From the NCBI GenBank assembly GCA_949372635.1, contig CASIAB010000001.1, forward strand, positions 1-64,000: a stretch of 64,000 nucleotides of DNA. Direction: 5' to 3'. Below are positions 8,941 through 17,412 of this stretch, piece after piece. The position numbers and the translations under genes were made by a program. Each line of letters begins with the position of its first letter. The stretch's first letter is position 1. The stretch comes from an uncultured Pseudomonadales bacterium (lineage in GTDB: Bacteria; Pseudomonadota; Gammaproteobacteria; Pseudomonadales; Pseudohongiellaceae). Under the pieces are notes generated by a model. The model saw nothing but the letters and a program-made list of their open reading frames with translations. It was not told the origin of the DNA and made no database searches.

Positions 8941-10070
8941 AATGTATAGTCGATGCCTGCGGAGAGGCGAGTGAAGTCTATCAGTGCCGGATTTGAAGAT
9001 CCCGATGTACGGTAACGCTCGCCACTCAGAACTAGAGTGTAATCACCTAGCTGCACGTTGAATTTTAATCCCGCGCTAAGTGCATCGTATTTGCTGAGCC
9101 GGTAATCACTGGAGTTGAACTCCCCCGTTCCCGCGAAATCTGTAGCCGGCGTGAAGAAGTCGGCAGCTTGTTGCTGGTAGTAGCGCACATTGGGGACAAG
9201 CGTGATCGATCGTGAAAATGATTTGTGTAGTGCGAAGTCGATCGTATGGGAGCGAATACCAAAGTCGTCGTCGTAGAAGCGGTAATTCGCATGAAACGCC
9301 GATTGCTGCTCACGGAAATAGCGCCTCCACGACGTTGTCCACGTAACTTGATTGCGCTCTGCGGGCCGATGATCAGAGAGCTTATAGGGGTCGGTTAGGT
9401 AACCTCCTGCCCGCGTGCTACTTACGCCAGTTTGAATAATAGAAAACTGATTGAGGATCTGGGTAACCGAGACGAATGCAGAGGTTGTCGATTTATTTGC
9501 GCTCAGTATCCGATTGAACAAAGCGGCGTCGGTTGGATTAATATCGTCATCTGAATGAGCGATGCCTGCGCTTAATGTTGTCGAGTCATTCGCTAATGTA
9601 AAACTTCCCTCGACCGAAGCGCTATTGGAGCGGTAGTCATTCTCATCGGAAATCGTGAAACTTGCGCCGACATTACCTCGATCATAATAGCGCTTTACAG
9701 ATGCCGTAACATCACGACGTTTGTCATAAATCGATGCACCGCTCATCGCAACTTTGGTGTCACCGTTTGCGCTTTTCACAGTATACCAAGGCGATGCGCC
9801 ACTCATACTTTCGTAGGATGAATCTAGAGAAACACTATACTTTTCCCCAATGGGAGATGAGTAGCGAAGTTGATGAATCTCAATATCGTATCGCTCGGGA
9901 CTGCCTGCAAGCAATGCCTCAGATGCGAGGCTGTCTTCTTTATAAGACGAAACCCGATACGAAATAACTTTTGCTGTTGGCGGCGTATCAGCGATTGCAG
10001 AAGTTGAAACCAAAACACCCGGCAGTGCAACTGCCGATGCGGAGAGCGCCATAAGCGTTTTTGATTTCAT
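8937..10070 (-). CDS. DUF3570 outer-membrane beta-barrel protein
   Basis: I place the start at 10070 (MKSKTLMALSASAVALP...), which gives a clean Sec signal peptide ending at SAIAD. A longer frame extends to 10202 but would run through the preceding gene. The mature protein of about 350 residues alternates polar and hydrophobic residues in beta-hairpin style and ends in YTF, the C-terminal aromatic signature of outer-membrane barrels. It matches what I know of DUF3570, a family regularly found next to DUF4266 and ApbE. The role is unproven; a porin-like conduit for an envelope redox system is inference. The gene starts four bases beyond the stop of the DUF4266 gene. Confidence 0.85.
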   Translation of the reverse strand: MKSKTLMALSASAVALPGVLVSTSAIADTPPTAKVISYRVSSYKEDSLASEALLAGSPERYDIEIHQLRYSSPIGEKYSVSLDSSYESMSGASPWYTVKSANGDTKVAMSGASIYDKRRDVTASVKRYYDRGNVGASFTISDENDYRSNSASVEGSFTLANDSTTLSAGIAHSDDDINPTDAALFNRILSANKSTTSAFVSVTQILNQFSIIQTGVSSTRAGGYLTDPYKLSDHRPAERNQVTWTTSWRRYFREQQSAFHANYRFYDDDFGIRSHTIDFALHKSFSRSITLVPNVRYYQQQAADFFTPATDFAGTGEFNSSDYRLSKYDALSAGLKFNVQLGDYTLVLSGERYRTSGSSNPALIDFTRLSAGIDYTF

Positions 10071-10074
10071 TAGC

Positions 10075-10293
10075 CTAGTTGCATCCACAGCCACCGGCGG
10101 CAACGCCGTTACCACCTGTAGAGGCTTCTTTACTAAAATAGATGTGTTGATTAAGTTTCGATCCCAGCGGGTCGGCATCAAATGCCATTTCTGGGCGAGC
10201 AAGATCGCCGCGCTGGTAAGCTGGCACGAACTGGCAGGCCGTCATCACCGCGAGTGCAGAAAGCAACAAGCTAATTCGTAGATTACGATGCAC
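10075..10293 (-). CDS. DUF4266 small lipoprotein
   Basis: This 72-aa protein has a lipoprotein signal with lipobox MTAC (Cys20), a short central segment (PAYQRGDLARPEM) and a glycine-rich tail ending GGCGCN. That length, the PAYQRG segment and the Cys-x-Cys tail are the signature of DUF4266. It lies between the 118-aa exported protein (16-base gap) and DUF3570 (start 4 bases after its stop), so the three are co-transcribed. The paired cysteines could bind a metal or cofactor, but no function is established that I know of. Confidence 0.88.
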   Translation of the reverse strand: MHRNLRISLLLSALAVMTACQFVPAYQRGDLARPEMAFDADPLGSKLNQHIYFSKEASTGGNGVAAGGCGCN

Positions 10294-10308
10294 AGATTAA
10301 ACTCCGGT

Positions 10309-10665
10309 TTAACATTCGAGTAATAACTTTAGAAATTTTTCAAACTGGGAGTAGTCTACGCTACCGAAAGCGAGACTAGGAACGCGTAAAATCTGCCCGT
10401 CGCACACGCTAACCCCTTCGGTGCCGTCAAACGGTATTCCTGATGCAGCAAGTAATCCAAAATCGTAACTGGCACCACTTACACTCAAACCCAGATCAAG
10501 TGAATAAGCCTTTTGGCCGACCGTAGCTTTCGGGATATTTAGCACATTGTCGCTAAAAGTTGCCTGCTGCGCCATAATATTTGATGCTAAAAGGCCACTG
10601 ATGCAAAGGCTGAAGAAAAACAATAGGCGCGCACGACCTAGATGTTCTAATTGAAGTAGGCGCAT
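10309..10665 (-). CDS. Exported 118-aa protein of the ApbE/DUF3570 operon
   Basis: I do not recognise a named family. The N-terminus has a positively charged stretch and a hydrophobic core (LLFFFSLCISGLLASNIMAQ) consistent with Sec export. The mature part is beta-rich, with the strand pattern VLNIPKATVGQKAYSLDLGL and a second VPSLAFGS strand. It carries a single VSGASYD segment resembling the SGA[T/S] element at which ApbE attaches FMN, although the usual upstream Asp is two positions further away. It starts the operon that ends with ApbE, so it is the obvious candidate substrate. Two cysteines lie in the C-terminal third (VCDG and the terminal Cys). Confidence 0.7.
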   Translation of the reverse strand: MRLLQLEHLGRARLLFFFSLCISGLLASNIMAQQATFSDNVLNIPKATVGQKAYSLDLGLSVSGASYDFGLLAASGIPFDGTEGVSVCDGQILRVPSLAFGSVDYSQFEKFLKLLLEC

Positions 10666-11033
10666 ACCTTCTTCCTTTATGAAAGCACTTTGTCTCGATG
10701 AGAGCGGTTCTTGCCATAGATTATATGAGACTTATCTTGCTTTTTTCTGATTTAGTGTAAATTGAACAGGAAAATCTTTTCTATAAGCCTAAATCATTCT
10801 CCTTGCCTAGGCTTGTAACCACAGCGATTCTCTAAATATAGCATCATTCAGTGTTGCGGAAAACTCAAGTCTTCAATCGGGTATTCCCTTGCTAGCGGTT
10901 GGTATAAGTAGCTATTGGGTTAGGGGCGCATAGACAGTGCTGACTATTTACCCAAGCCCTAGTATTTTTTATTGATTAGTTTCTAGCAAGATATTAAATT
11001 AAGTTACATGTTCCGAAACTACGGTGAGAACTC
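10666..11033. other. Divergent intergenic region
   Basis: About 370 AT-rich bases between the divergently transcribed ApbE operon and the gene at 11034. It must hold promoters for both directions; I cannot assign boxes with confidence and see no operator-like palindrome. Confidence 0.5.
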
Positions 11034-12047
11034 ATGAAAATCAAACTGCTCATATTGGTTTCAATCCTGGCAGCCTCAATTGGGTCATCCGTCGCCCAGA
11101 CTGCAGACGACTATGTTGCTCCCCGGACGGAATGGGGCCAGCCCGACTTGCAAGGAGTCTGGAATTTCAATTCCAGCACACCGATGCAACGACCCAAGCG
11201 CTTCGGCACACAGGAGTTTCTAACGGCTGCCGAAGTCGAGCAAGACCGAGCCCGGCAAGAAAAAAGGCGTATAGCCGCTGATGCGGCGGAAGCCGAGTTG
11301 GTATTAAATCCTGAAGCACCTGCCATAGGTGCTGATCCCGGTGGCTATAATAATTTCTGGTATGAGTCTGCGAGCATCGGCGAAAACGTTCGCACGTCGC
11401 TTATAGTCTATCCGACAGACGGTCGTATTTCTGATCGAGTCGAAGGCGCTGCGGTGCATACTGCAAACCTCGGGCCCGATGTCGAGGGCGATAGGCCTGT
11501 GCTTGCCGTCTTCGGCGGCATTGGCAAGGATGGACCGGAAGACCGAGGCCTATCCGAAAGATGCTTAATTGGCTTTAATGCCGGACCTCCATTTACCGGC
11601 GGTGGATACAACGCGAATGTGCAAATTTTTCAGAACAAAGACCATGCGGTGATTTTGACAGAGATGGTTCATGACGCACGCATAGTCCCACTGGATGACC
11701 GTGGAATTCTCGATGATGGTATTCGTCAGTGGTCGGGTAATTCTCGTGGCTATTGGGACGGCGATTCGCTGGTAGTGACGACAAGAAATTTCACCGACCT
11801 CACCCCCAGCTTCAGCCGCTTTGGAAACGCCAAAGATAAGATGCTCACCGAGCGGTTTACGCGTATAGACCAGTTCACAATTGAGTACGAGTGGACGCTT
11901 GAAGATCCTTCCACTTTTACGGACAAGATTATTGCGACGATGCCAATGACCAAGGTCGCAGGTATCTTGTATGAATATGGCTGCCATGAAGGTAACTATG
12001 GCATGCAGAATATCCTCCGTGGAGAACGCATGCAGGAACGTCGTTAG
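11034..12047 (+). CDS. Conserved exported protein of unknown function
   Basis: This 337-aa protein has a Sec signal peptide (KIKLLILVSILAASIGSSVAQ) cleaved before residue 23. The mature N-terminus contains WGQPDLQGVWNF, a motif I associate with a large family of uncharacterised secreted proteins in Proteobacteria and Acidobacteria that often accompany environmental hydrolases. Later segments include a conserved cysteine (LSERCLIGF) and a Trp/Gly-rich stretch (RGYWDGDSLVVTTRNFTD). No catalytic motif is apparent. The gene stands alone with its own promoter region, convergent with the SMP-30 gene. Confidence 0.8.
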   Translation: MKIKLLILVSILAASIGSSVAQTADDYVAPRTEWGQPDLQGVWNFNSSTPMQRPKRFGTQEFLTAAEVEQDRARQEKRRIAADAAEAELVLNPEAPAIGADPGGYNNFWYESASIGENVRTSLIVYPTDGRISDRVEGAAVHTANLGPDVEGDRPVLAVFGGIGKDGPEDRGLSERCLIGFNAGPPFTGGGYNANVQIFQNKDHAVILTEMVHDARIVPLDDRGILDDGIRQWSGNSRGYWDGDSLVVTTRNFTDLTPSFSRFGNAKDKMLTERFTRIDQFTIEYEWTLEDPSTFTDKIIATMPMTKVAGILYEYGCHEGNYGMQNILRGERMQERR

Positions 12048-12074
12048 GCTGTGAGGGAGAGTGGATGTTAATGA

Positions 12075-12124
12075 TTTGGAGTCAGAATAAATAAGCAGTA
12101 AAGACTATTTTATCCTAACTCCAT
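12075..12124. repeat. Degenerate copy of a GGGGTCAG-type REP-like element
   Basis: The sequence TTTGGAGTCAGAATAAATA (12075-12093) with partner ACTCCAT (12118-12124) resembles, over about 50 bases and in the same orientation, the better-preserved element at 13132-13177. The two copies bracket the SMP-30 gene. Confidence 0.4.
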
Positions 12125-12142
12125 TACCCTATCTAAATCTGG

Positions 12143-13102
12143 CTACCTCCTAGTCCCAACAATATTTGTCCTAACACTAAACAAAGTTTTACCCGCAGTA
12201 ATGTACAAAGTCCGCAGATCCGGCCCGCCAAATGCAGCGTTGGTAATGGTGTCTTCAGGAATTGGGATATGTTCAAGCAACTCACCTGACGGTGAGAGCA
12301 CATGAATGCCTGCGACGGTTGCAAGTGTCTCACTGGTGCCGCGCAAATTGTTTAAGCCTGCAGCAACATACAAATTACCCTCGCTATCGATGGTCATGCC
12401 ATCCCCGCTGCGCCCAGGATAGAAGTCGTGAAACACACGTGAGTTACTGACCCGACCCTGGGCATTCAAATCATAGGCGCGAATCAATCTTGGACCTCCC
12501 TCGGCTTGCTCTGTCTCGATGAGATACAAGGTGGAATCATCCGGCGAAATGACTATGCCATTTGGCCTCATTACCTCCGGCTCAGTGAGGATGCGTTCTA
12601 TCGTTCCATCTAGGTCTATGCGGTATACCCCGTGAACTCCAGTCTGCTGTGGAGTCACATTCGCACCGGGCCTATCGGTAAAATAGATGCGCCCTAGCGC
12701 ATCGAAAGTTAGGTCGTTTGGTTGATGTAATTGCTTGCCGTTGTATTCATCGGCAATGATTTCTATTTCGCCGGTGTCCATATTGGTTCGAGTGACGCGT
12801 GGCAGTATCGAATCGCCATCCCCACCCTCGCAGGCTAGCAAGCGCCACTCGCTATCGAAGATTAAGCCATTCGCGCGGTAGCTAGGCTGACGAAATACGG
12901 AGACCGCCCCAGTAGTGGATAGCCGCATTATTCGACTGCTGTAAAGGTCAGTAAAATACACCGTACCGTCTTCCGCCACGGTTGGCCCTTCAGTGAAAGC
13001 GACAGTCGCAGCTACGGATACGGAACGGTCTGGCGTTAATTCCATACAAGCGGAGATCAGTGATAATAAGGCAATTGTCATCCAAACGGTAAGTCTCTTC
13101 AT
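12143..13102 (-). CDS. SMP-30/gluconolactonase family lipoprotein
   Basis: This 319-aa protein has a lipoprotein signal with lipobox ISAC (Cys19). The rest is a six-bladed beta-propeller of the SMP-30/gluconolactonase/LRE type: blade motifs GTVYFTDLYSSRIMRL, GRIYFTDRPG, DSTLYLIETEQ, GNLYVAAG and RTLYITAG, with the conserved RPNGIVISPD segment and the QPNDLTFDALG segment that carries metal-ligating Asn/Asp. Members hydrolyse sugar lactones or other cyclic esters with a divalent metal. As a membrane-anchored periplasmic form its substrate cannot be inferred. It is transcribed alone and is flanked by two REP-like elements. Confidence 0.85.
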   Translation of the reverse strand: MKRLTVWMTIALLSLISACMELTPDRSVSVAATVAFTEGPTVAEDGTVYFTDLYSSRIMRLSTTGAVSVFRQPSYRANGLIFDSEWRLLACEGGDGDSILPRVTRTNMDTGEIEIIADEYNGKQLHQPNDLTFDALGRIYFTDRPGANVTPQQTGVHGVYRIDLDGTIERILTEPEVMRPNGIVISPDDSTLYLIETEQAEGGPRLIRAYDLNAQGRVSNSRVFHDFYPGRSGDGMTIDSEGNLYVAAGLNNLRGTSETLATVAGIHVLSPSGELLEHIPIPEDTITNAAFGGPDLRTLYITAGKTLFSVRTNIVGTRR

Positions 13103-13131
13103 CTGTTAATCCCTACTATTAGTTAATTATT

Positions 13132-13177
13132 TGGGGTCAGAGTAAATATACAGTACTGTGTAACTACACTGACCCCA
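13132..13177. repeat. REP-like inverted repeat (GGGGTCAG type)
   Basis: TGGGGTCAG (13132-13140) and CTGACCCCA (13169-13177) form a perfect 9-bp inverted repeat, with the perfect 10-bp palindrome ACAGTACTGT (13150-13159) between them. Arms of this sequence are common in REP-type elements mobilised by REP-associated tyrosine transposases in environmental Proteobacteria; no such transposase is in the window. It sits in the divergent promoter region of the SMP-30 gene and the amidohydrolase gene. Confidence 0.65.
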
Positions 13178-13223
13178 TTTTTCACAGACCACAAGCAATA
13201 AACAGACTTGAGGAGATACTGCG

Positions 13224-14339
13224 ATGAGGAAGATCACACGACGCGATTTCATTAACCATGCAGGTATGTACACGGCTGGAGGCATTGCCCTCTCAGCTAG
13301 TTCCTTAGGCTTCATGTCAAATCAAGCACACGCGCAACCAATGCCTGACTGGCTCTCCCTAACTGACGAAGCGGCACTTGAGCCAGATCTCCCCATAATC
13401 GATCCCCACCACCATTTATGGGACAGACCTGGCAACCGTTACATGCTCGAGGACCTGCTTCTTGATACCGCCGCACATAATGTTCGGCAGACTGTTTTTG
13501 TAGAATGCACGTCGATGTACCGAGCAGACGGACCAGAAGAGCTCAAGGTTGTTGGAGAGACCGAATTCGTCCAAGGTGTTGCCGCCAAAAGTGCCAGCGG
13601 CGGCTATGGTGAAACACGTGTGGCGACAGGCATTGTCGGGTCGGCCGATTTGCGCTTAGGAGATAGAGTTGCAGCGGTGCTTGAAGCGCAGATTGCAGCC
13701 AGCCCGCAACGCTTTCGCGGCATTCGTCATCGCGCCGCTTGGGCGGATCTGTCAGTGACTCCTAACCGGGCCGCCGACGCACCCAATCATATTCTATTGG
13801 AGCCAGATTTCCGTAAGGGCTACGCACATCTTCGTACCCATGGACTTACATTTGAAGCCTGGCTCTACCACACTCATATTGCCGATCTTACCGAGTTAGC
13901 CAAGGCCTTCCCTGATACAACTATTATATTTAACCATCTCGGTGGGCCCATCGGTATAGGCAATTACGCGGGCCGGCGTGACGAAGTATTCGCGGCATGG
14001 AAGCCTGCCGTTGCCGAGCTTGCTAAATGCCCTAACGTTGTCGCAAAAGTCGGTGGAATCCAAATGGTTGTTAATGGCTACGGCTGGCACGAGATGAAAA
14101 AACCGCCAACGTCGGATCAATTATTACAGACCAACCAAGATTGGTATCACTACATAATCGAACAGTTTGGACCAGAGCGTTGCATGTTCGAGAGCAATTT
14201 CCCTGTCGACAAACTCTCATGCTCGTACACCGTATTGTGGAATCAATTTAAAAAATTGACGGCAGGCTATTCTACTGACGAGCGGGCAGCACTGTTTCAC
14301 GATACTGCACAGCGTGTATATCGACTTCCGAAGGTATAA
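13224..14339 (+). CDS. Tat-exported amidohydrolase (amidohydrolase 2 family)
   Basis: This 371-aa protein begins with a twin-arginine signal (TRRDFINHAGM, then a hydrophobic stretch ending HAQ). The TIM-barrel metal site is visible as DPHHHLWD (His62 and His64), with VFVECTSMY, FNHLGGP and ESNFPVDK at later positions matching the PF04909 pattern in which a His and a final Asp complete the site. Relatives hydrolyse lactones (for example 2-pyrone-4,6-dicarboxylate) or decarboxylate aromatic acids. Tat export implies a folded metalloenzyme in the periplasm. A GAGG Shine-Dalgarno lies at about 13211-13214. Confidence 0.88.
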   Translation: MRKITRRDFINHAGMYTAGGIALSASSLGFMSNQAHAQPMPDWLSLTDEAALEPDLPIIDPHHHLWDRPGNRYMLEDLLLDTAAHNVRQTVFVECTSMYRADGPEELKVVGETEFVQGVAAKSASGGYGETRVATGIVGSADLRLGDRVAAVLEAQIAASPQRFRGIRHRAAWADLSVTPNRAADAPNHILLEPDFRKGYAHLRTHGLTFEAWLYHTHIADLTELAKAFPDTTIIFNHLGGPIGIGNYAGRRDEVFAAWKPAVAELAKCPNVVAKVGGIQMVVNGYGWHEMKKPPTSDQLLQTNQDWYHYIIEQFGPERCMFESNFPVDKLSCSYTVLWNQFKKLTAGYSTDERAALFHDTAQRVYRLPKV

Positions 14340-14426
14340 ATAGGAACTACGAAAGTCATTTTCGCCTTTTCTCCTCGGACTCAATCTCAACATTTCTAAC
14401 ACCCTTTAGATGGGAAAGGATTCTTC

Positions 14427-15224
14427 ATGTTCAAAGTTTTTTTAGTATTAATTTTACTCGCTTCAAATTCTGTTCATGCCGCATTGAAACTTACTGTATT
14501 TGATTGCGGCGAACTAATCTTTGCTGATGTCAGTCCATTTGGCCTAAGTAATGAAGAAACAGCCGTACGTGAACTGTTCGTGCCCTGTTACCTGATTCAG
14601 CATGACGAGCATCTTATGGTATGGGATGCAGGCTTACCACTGACTGATGTTGGGCTGACAAGTGGAAATTCACGCTACGAGAAATCATTTCTCGACCAAC
14701 TTGCAGAGATGGATATTGTACCTTCTGATATAGACCTAGTGGCTTTCTCTCACATGCACTACGACCATGTCGGTGCCGCCAACGCCTTCACCGATTCTAC
14801 GCTGCTTATTCAAGAGACCGAGGCTGTAGCGGCATTTGAACACCCCGAAGATAACCCGGTGTTTCGAGAGGAGCTCTACAATGAGCTTAGGAATACAAAC
14901 AGACGAATCCTAAATGGCGATTACGATGTTTTTGGCGACGGTAGCGTTAGAATCATCTCAGCCCCAGGGCATACACCTGGGCACCAAGTCCTATATTTGG
15001 AACTCGAAAAATATGGTCCGCTCATTTTGTCTGGCGACTTGTATCACTTCGAAGCAAGCAGAGTCATGCGCCGCGTACCTGGCTTCAATACCAACGTCAA
15101 GGAGACATTAAGTTCGATGGATAAAATTGAGGAACTGGTGGTGACAAGTGGAGCTATTTTTTGGATAGAGCACAGCAAGCAACTTGCCGAAAGTCTAAAT
15201 TTAGCGCCAGCGTTTTACGACTAA
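14427..15224 (+). CDS. Exported metallo-beta-lactamase-fold hydrolase, N-acyl-homoserine-lactonase-like
   Basis: This 265-aa protein has a Sec signal (FKVFLVLILLASNSVHA). The binuclear zinc site is complete: SHMHYDH at 108-114 (His109, His111, Asp113, His114), PGHTPGH near 190 and the bridging Asp in LSGDLYH near 213. The overall layout (DCGELIFAD start, PCYLIQHD, WDAGLP) resembles the AHL-lactonase branch of the family, so quorum-signal or other lactone hydrolysis in the periplasm is a fair inference, not a demonstrated one. It follows the Tat amidohydrolase on the same strand after 87 bases. Confidence 0.85.
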   Translation: MFKVFLVLILLASNSVHAALKLTVFDCGELIFADVSPFGLSNEETAVRELFVPCYLIQHDEHLMVWDAGLPLTDVGLTSGNSRYEKSFLDQLAEMDIVPSDIDLVAFSHMHYDHVGAANAFTDSTLLIQETEAVAAFEHPEDNPVFREELYNELRNTNRRILNGDYDVFGDGSVRIISAPGHTPGHQVLYLELEKYGPLILSGDLYHFEASRVMRRVPGFNTNVKETLSSMDKIEELVVTSGAIFWIEHSKQLAESLNLAPAFYD

Positions 15225-15273
15225 ATCGAAACGAGTTTGAAATATTTAGTAAACCCAATACGAATCCTATTTC

Positions 15274-15665
15274 GTGAATATACCGGCAAGCTTCGAACAC
15301 CACTTTAAACAAAACTCACTGACGAAGCCTTGGAAACCTATTTACTCATGCAAGTTCGAAAATAACGTTCAGATAGGCTTGCCAATAACAGAAATGCATA
15401 CTAACTCTCGCGGTTTCTTTCACGGCGGATTGATTACTGCCTTGGCTGACAACGTCATCGATTTTTCTTGCGCAATACAATACCCAGAAAAACGCAACAT
15501 ACTGACGATGAATTGCCTTGTCCACTTTATGTAGGTGGCAAAAGTGGGCAGTGGTTATTATTTGATACTTCTTTTTCCAAACTTGGCAAGTCAGTTTGAT
15601 TTGCGCAGTGTTTCGTTACTTCTGAGGGCAAATACAAAGGCTTTAGCTTTTCAGGCTCTTTGTCG
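15274..15665 (+). pseudogene. Broken PaaI/hotdog-fold thioesterase gene
   Basis: From a GTG at 15274 the frame encodes a hotdog thioesterase N-terminus with the catalytic-loop pattern HTNSRGFFHGGLITALADN, then stops at TAG 15532-15534. The rest of the fold continues in the next frame from 15531 (GGKSGQWLLFDTSFSKLGKSV), is cut by a TGA at 15597-15599, and resumes as FAQCFVTSEGK in the same frame. Two independent lesions make a pseudogene more likely than a single sequencing error. Family members hydrolyse acyl-CoA thioesters. Confidence 0.75.
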
Positions 15666-16523
15666 CTAAGGTTGATTCTCCGCCTCAACCTTGCGCTCCT
15701 GCCGATCTTTCTCTTCTTCAATGGCTGACTCTATTATCCTCAACATATCATCCACATCAGCGGCCTGCGTGTTCTCCGCAAAAAGCCCTGTAAGTTCAGA
15801 GTCCGGCCGTAAATCGCCTTCTTCATACAGCTTCCAGATTTCCTTCGCATATCCAGTCTGGAGTAACTCTGGAGCGAATTGACCGTAGTAACTGCTTATC
15901 TTATTAACGTCACGCTCCAGCATCGCCTCGGCGTTGTTGTTTGCCGCGGCATCCACCGCCTGCGGCAAGTCGATAATCACCGGTCCGTGCTCGTCGACCA
16001 ATATATTGAATTCGGACAAGTCACCGTGTACCAAACCGGCACAGAGCATTTGCACCACGAAACGCATGACCGCGGCATGGCCTTGAATGGCCTCTTCTGC
16101 CGTCATAGAAACCTCGCTAAGGCGTGGCGCCACAAGGCCCTCCTGATCGGTAACCAGCTCCATGATCAAAACTCCATCAACGCAGGTGTAAGGCTCTGGA
16201 ACTCGAACATCGGCAGCAGCGAGCTTACGCAGCGCATCCACTTCAGAATTGTGCCAAGTCTGCTCCTGCTGCTCGCGGCCAAACTTGGAACCTTTATCCA
16301 TCGCTCGACTGCGACGGCTATTTCGTGACTTTCTGCCTTCCGTATACAGCACAGCTTGCTTGAAACCGCGCTTTGCCGCCTCTTTGTAAACCTTGGCACA
16401 GCGGATCTCGGAATCGCAGCGAACTACATAGACATCAGCCTCTTTACCGCTCATTAGTCTACTGATGACTTCATCAATTAGACCTTCTTCGATTAGGGGC
16501 TGGATTCGCTTAGGTATTTTCAT
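15666..16523 (-). CDS. RIO1-like serine/threonine protein kinase
   Basis: This 285-aa protein matches the bacterial RIO-kinase family (Pseudomonas PA4780 type). Visible motifs are the N-terminal LIDEVISRLMSGKEADVYVV (flexible ATP loop), catalytic HGDLSEFNILVD near residues 172-183 and the metal-binding IIDLPQAVD near 190, which replaces the DFG of eukaryotic kinases. A basic segment (GRKSRNSRRSRAMDKG) follows the lysine region, as usual. Substrates of the bacterial members are poorly known. The C-terminus ends in a charged helix (EEEKDRQERKVEAENQ). It is transcribed alone. Confidence 0.92.
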   Translation of the reverse strand: MKIPKRIQPLIEEGLIDEVISRLMSGKEADVYVVRCDSEIRCAKVYKEAAKRGFKQAVLYTEGRKSRNSRRSRAMDKGSKFGREQQEQTWHNSEVDALRKLAAADVRVPEPYTCVDGVLIMELVTDQEGLVAPRLSEVSMTAEEAIQGHAAVMRFVVQMLCAGLVHGDLSEFNILVDEHGPVIIDLPQAVDAAANNNAEAMLERDVNKISSYYGQFAPELLQTGYAKEIWKLYEEGDLRPDSELTGLFAENTQAADVDDMLRIIESAIEEEKDRQERKVEAENQP

Positions 16524-16612
16524 GGCGCCTTTTTACAACACTAAGATTAAGTAAGCTAGAGCAAAATTAAGATAAATGGAATTGCGAGCACGTGAACCCA
16601 TTAGATCAGGAG

Positions 16613-17287
16613 TTATTCAAAGCCAACAAAATGAACAAAGTCCTTAGCCTCAGCCCGGCGCGACTTTACACTATTGGCCGAGAATTCATCATTCGGATAG
16701 CCCATAGCAATACAGGTAAGAATACTCTGATCATCAGGAATTCCAGCATGCTCTCTAACAACCGGAGTTTGCATCACTCCTTGGCCATTGATGACCGTGC
16801 CAAGGCCCCTCTCCCATGCTGCAAGACAGATACCGTAGGATATCGCACCAAGGTCGAACTGTGCGATTGCGGCTGGCTCTAGTACCTTGTCGTAAGTAAG
16901 CACTATAGATACCGGTGCATCGAATTGACGAAAGCCTCGCATTACCCAATCGGTGCGCTTCGCTTTGTCATCACGCTCTATGCCCATTGCCTCGAATAGT
17001 TGTACGGCGATCTCGATCTGCCGTTGTCGGTGAATGCCCTCGTAAGCTTCTTTAGTGGGGAAATCGCGTTGTGGTTTTACCCCTGCAACCATATTCTCTG
17101 TATTGCCTTTGCGGATTCTATTTAGAGGCTCTCCGGTGACGACATACAGATTCCAAGGTTGGGTATTCATAGAGGACGGTGCCCCCTTTGCAACTTGGAT
17201 TATTTCTTCAATGACATCTCGTGCTACCGGCTTATCTTGATAACCACGCACGCTACGTCTCGTCTGTACCAGTGTTTCAAATTCCAA
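16613..17287 (-). CDS. Nitroreductase family protein
   Basis: This 224-aa flavoprotein carries the FMN-binding pattern of the nitroreductase fold: TRRSVRGYQDKPV (residues 9-21), APSSMNTQPWNLYVV (about 35-49), a C-terminal LTCIAMGYPND and SRRAEAKDFVHFVGFE ending. Such enzymes reduce nitro compounds, quinones or enones using NAD(P)H. The gene is monocistronic; it is divergent from none of its neighbours, lying upstream of the RIO kinase gene on the same strand but separated by about 90 bases. Confidence 0.9.
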   Translation of the reverse strand: MEFETLVQTRRSVRGYQDKPVARDVIEEIIQVAKGAPSSMNTQPWNLYVVTGEPLNRIRKGNTENMVAGVKPQRDFPTKEAYEGIHRQRQIEIAVQLFEAMGIERDDKAKRTDWVMRGFRQFDAPVSIVLTYDKVLEPAAIAQFDLGAISYGICLAAWERGLGTVINGQGVMQTPVVREHAGIPDDQSILTCIAMGYPNDEFSANSVKSRRAEAKDFVHFVGFE

Positions 17288-17412
17288 GCTTCCTACTCCT
17301 ATCCTAATAAATTCACGCCAGCCGGCGGCGCTGCCTATTATGCATAGGATTAAGGAAATGGAAACTATTTAAGAATAGATTGCCCGCAATAATTGGGATT
17401 TACGAAACTGCA

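Noticed and set aside
13150-13159. Palindrome ACAGTACTGT as a LexA or other operator
   Set aside because: It lies centrally between the arms of the REP-like element and is better explained as part of that element; LexA boxes in Gammaproteobacteria follow CTGT-N8-ACAG.
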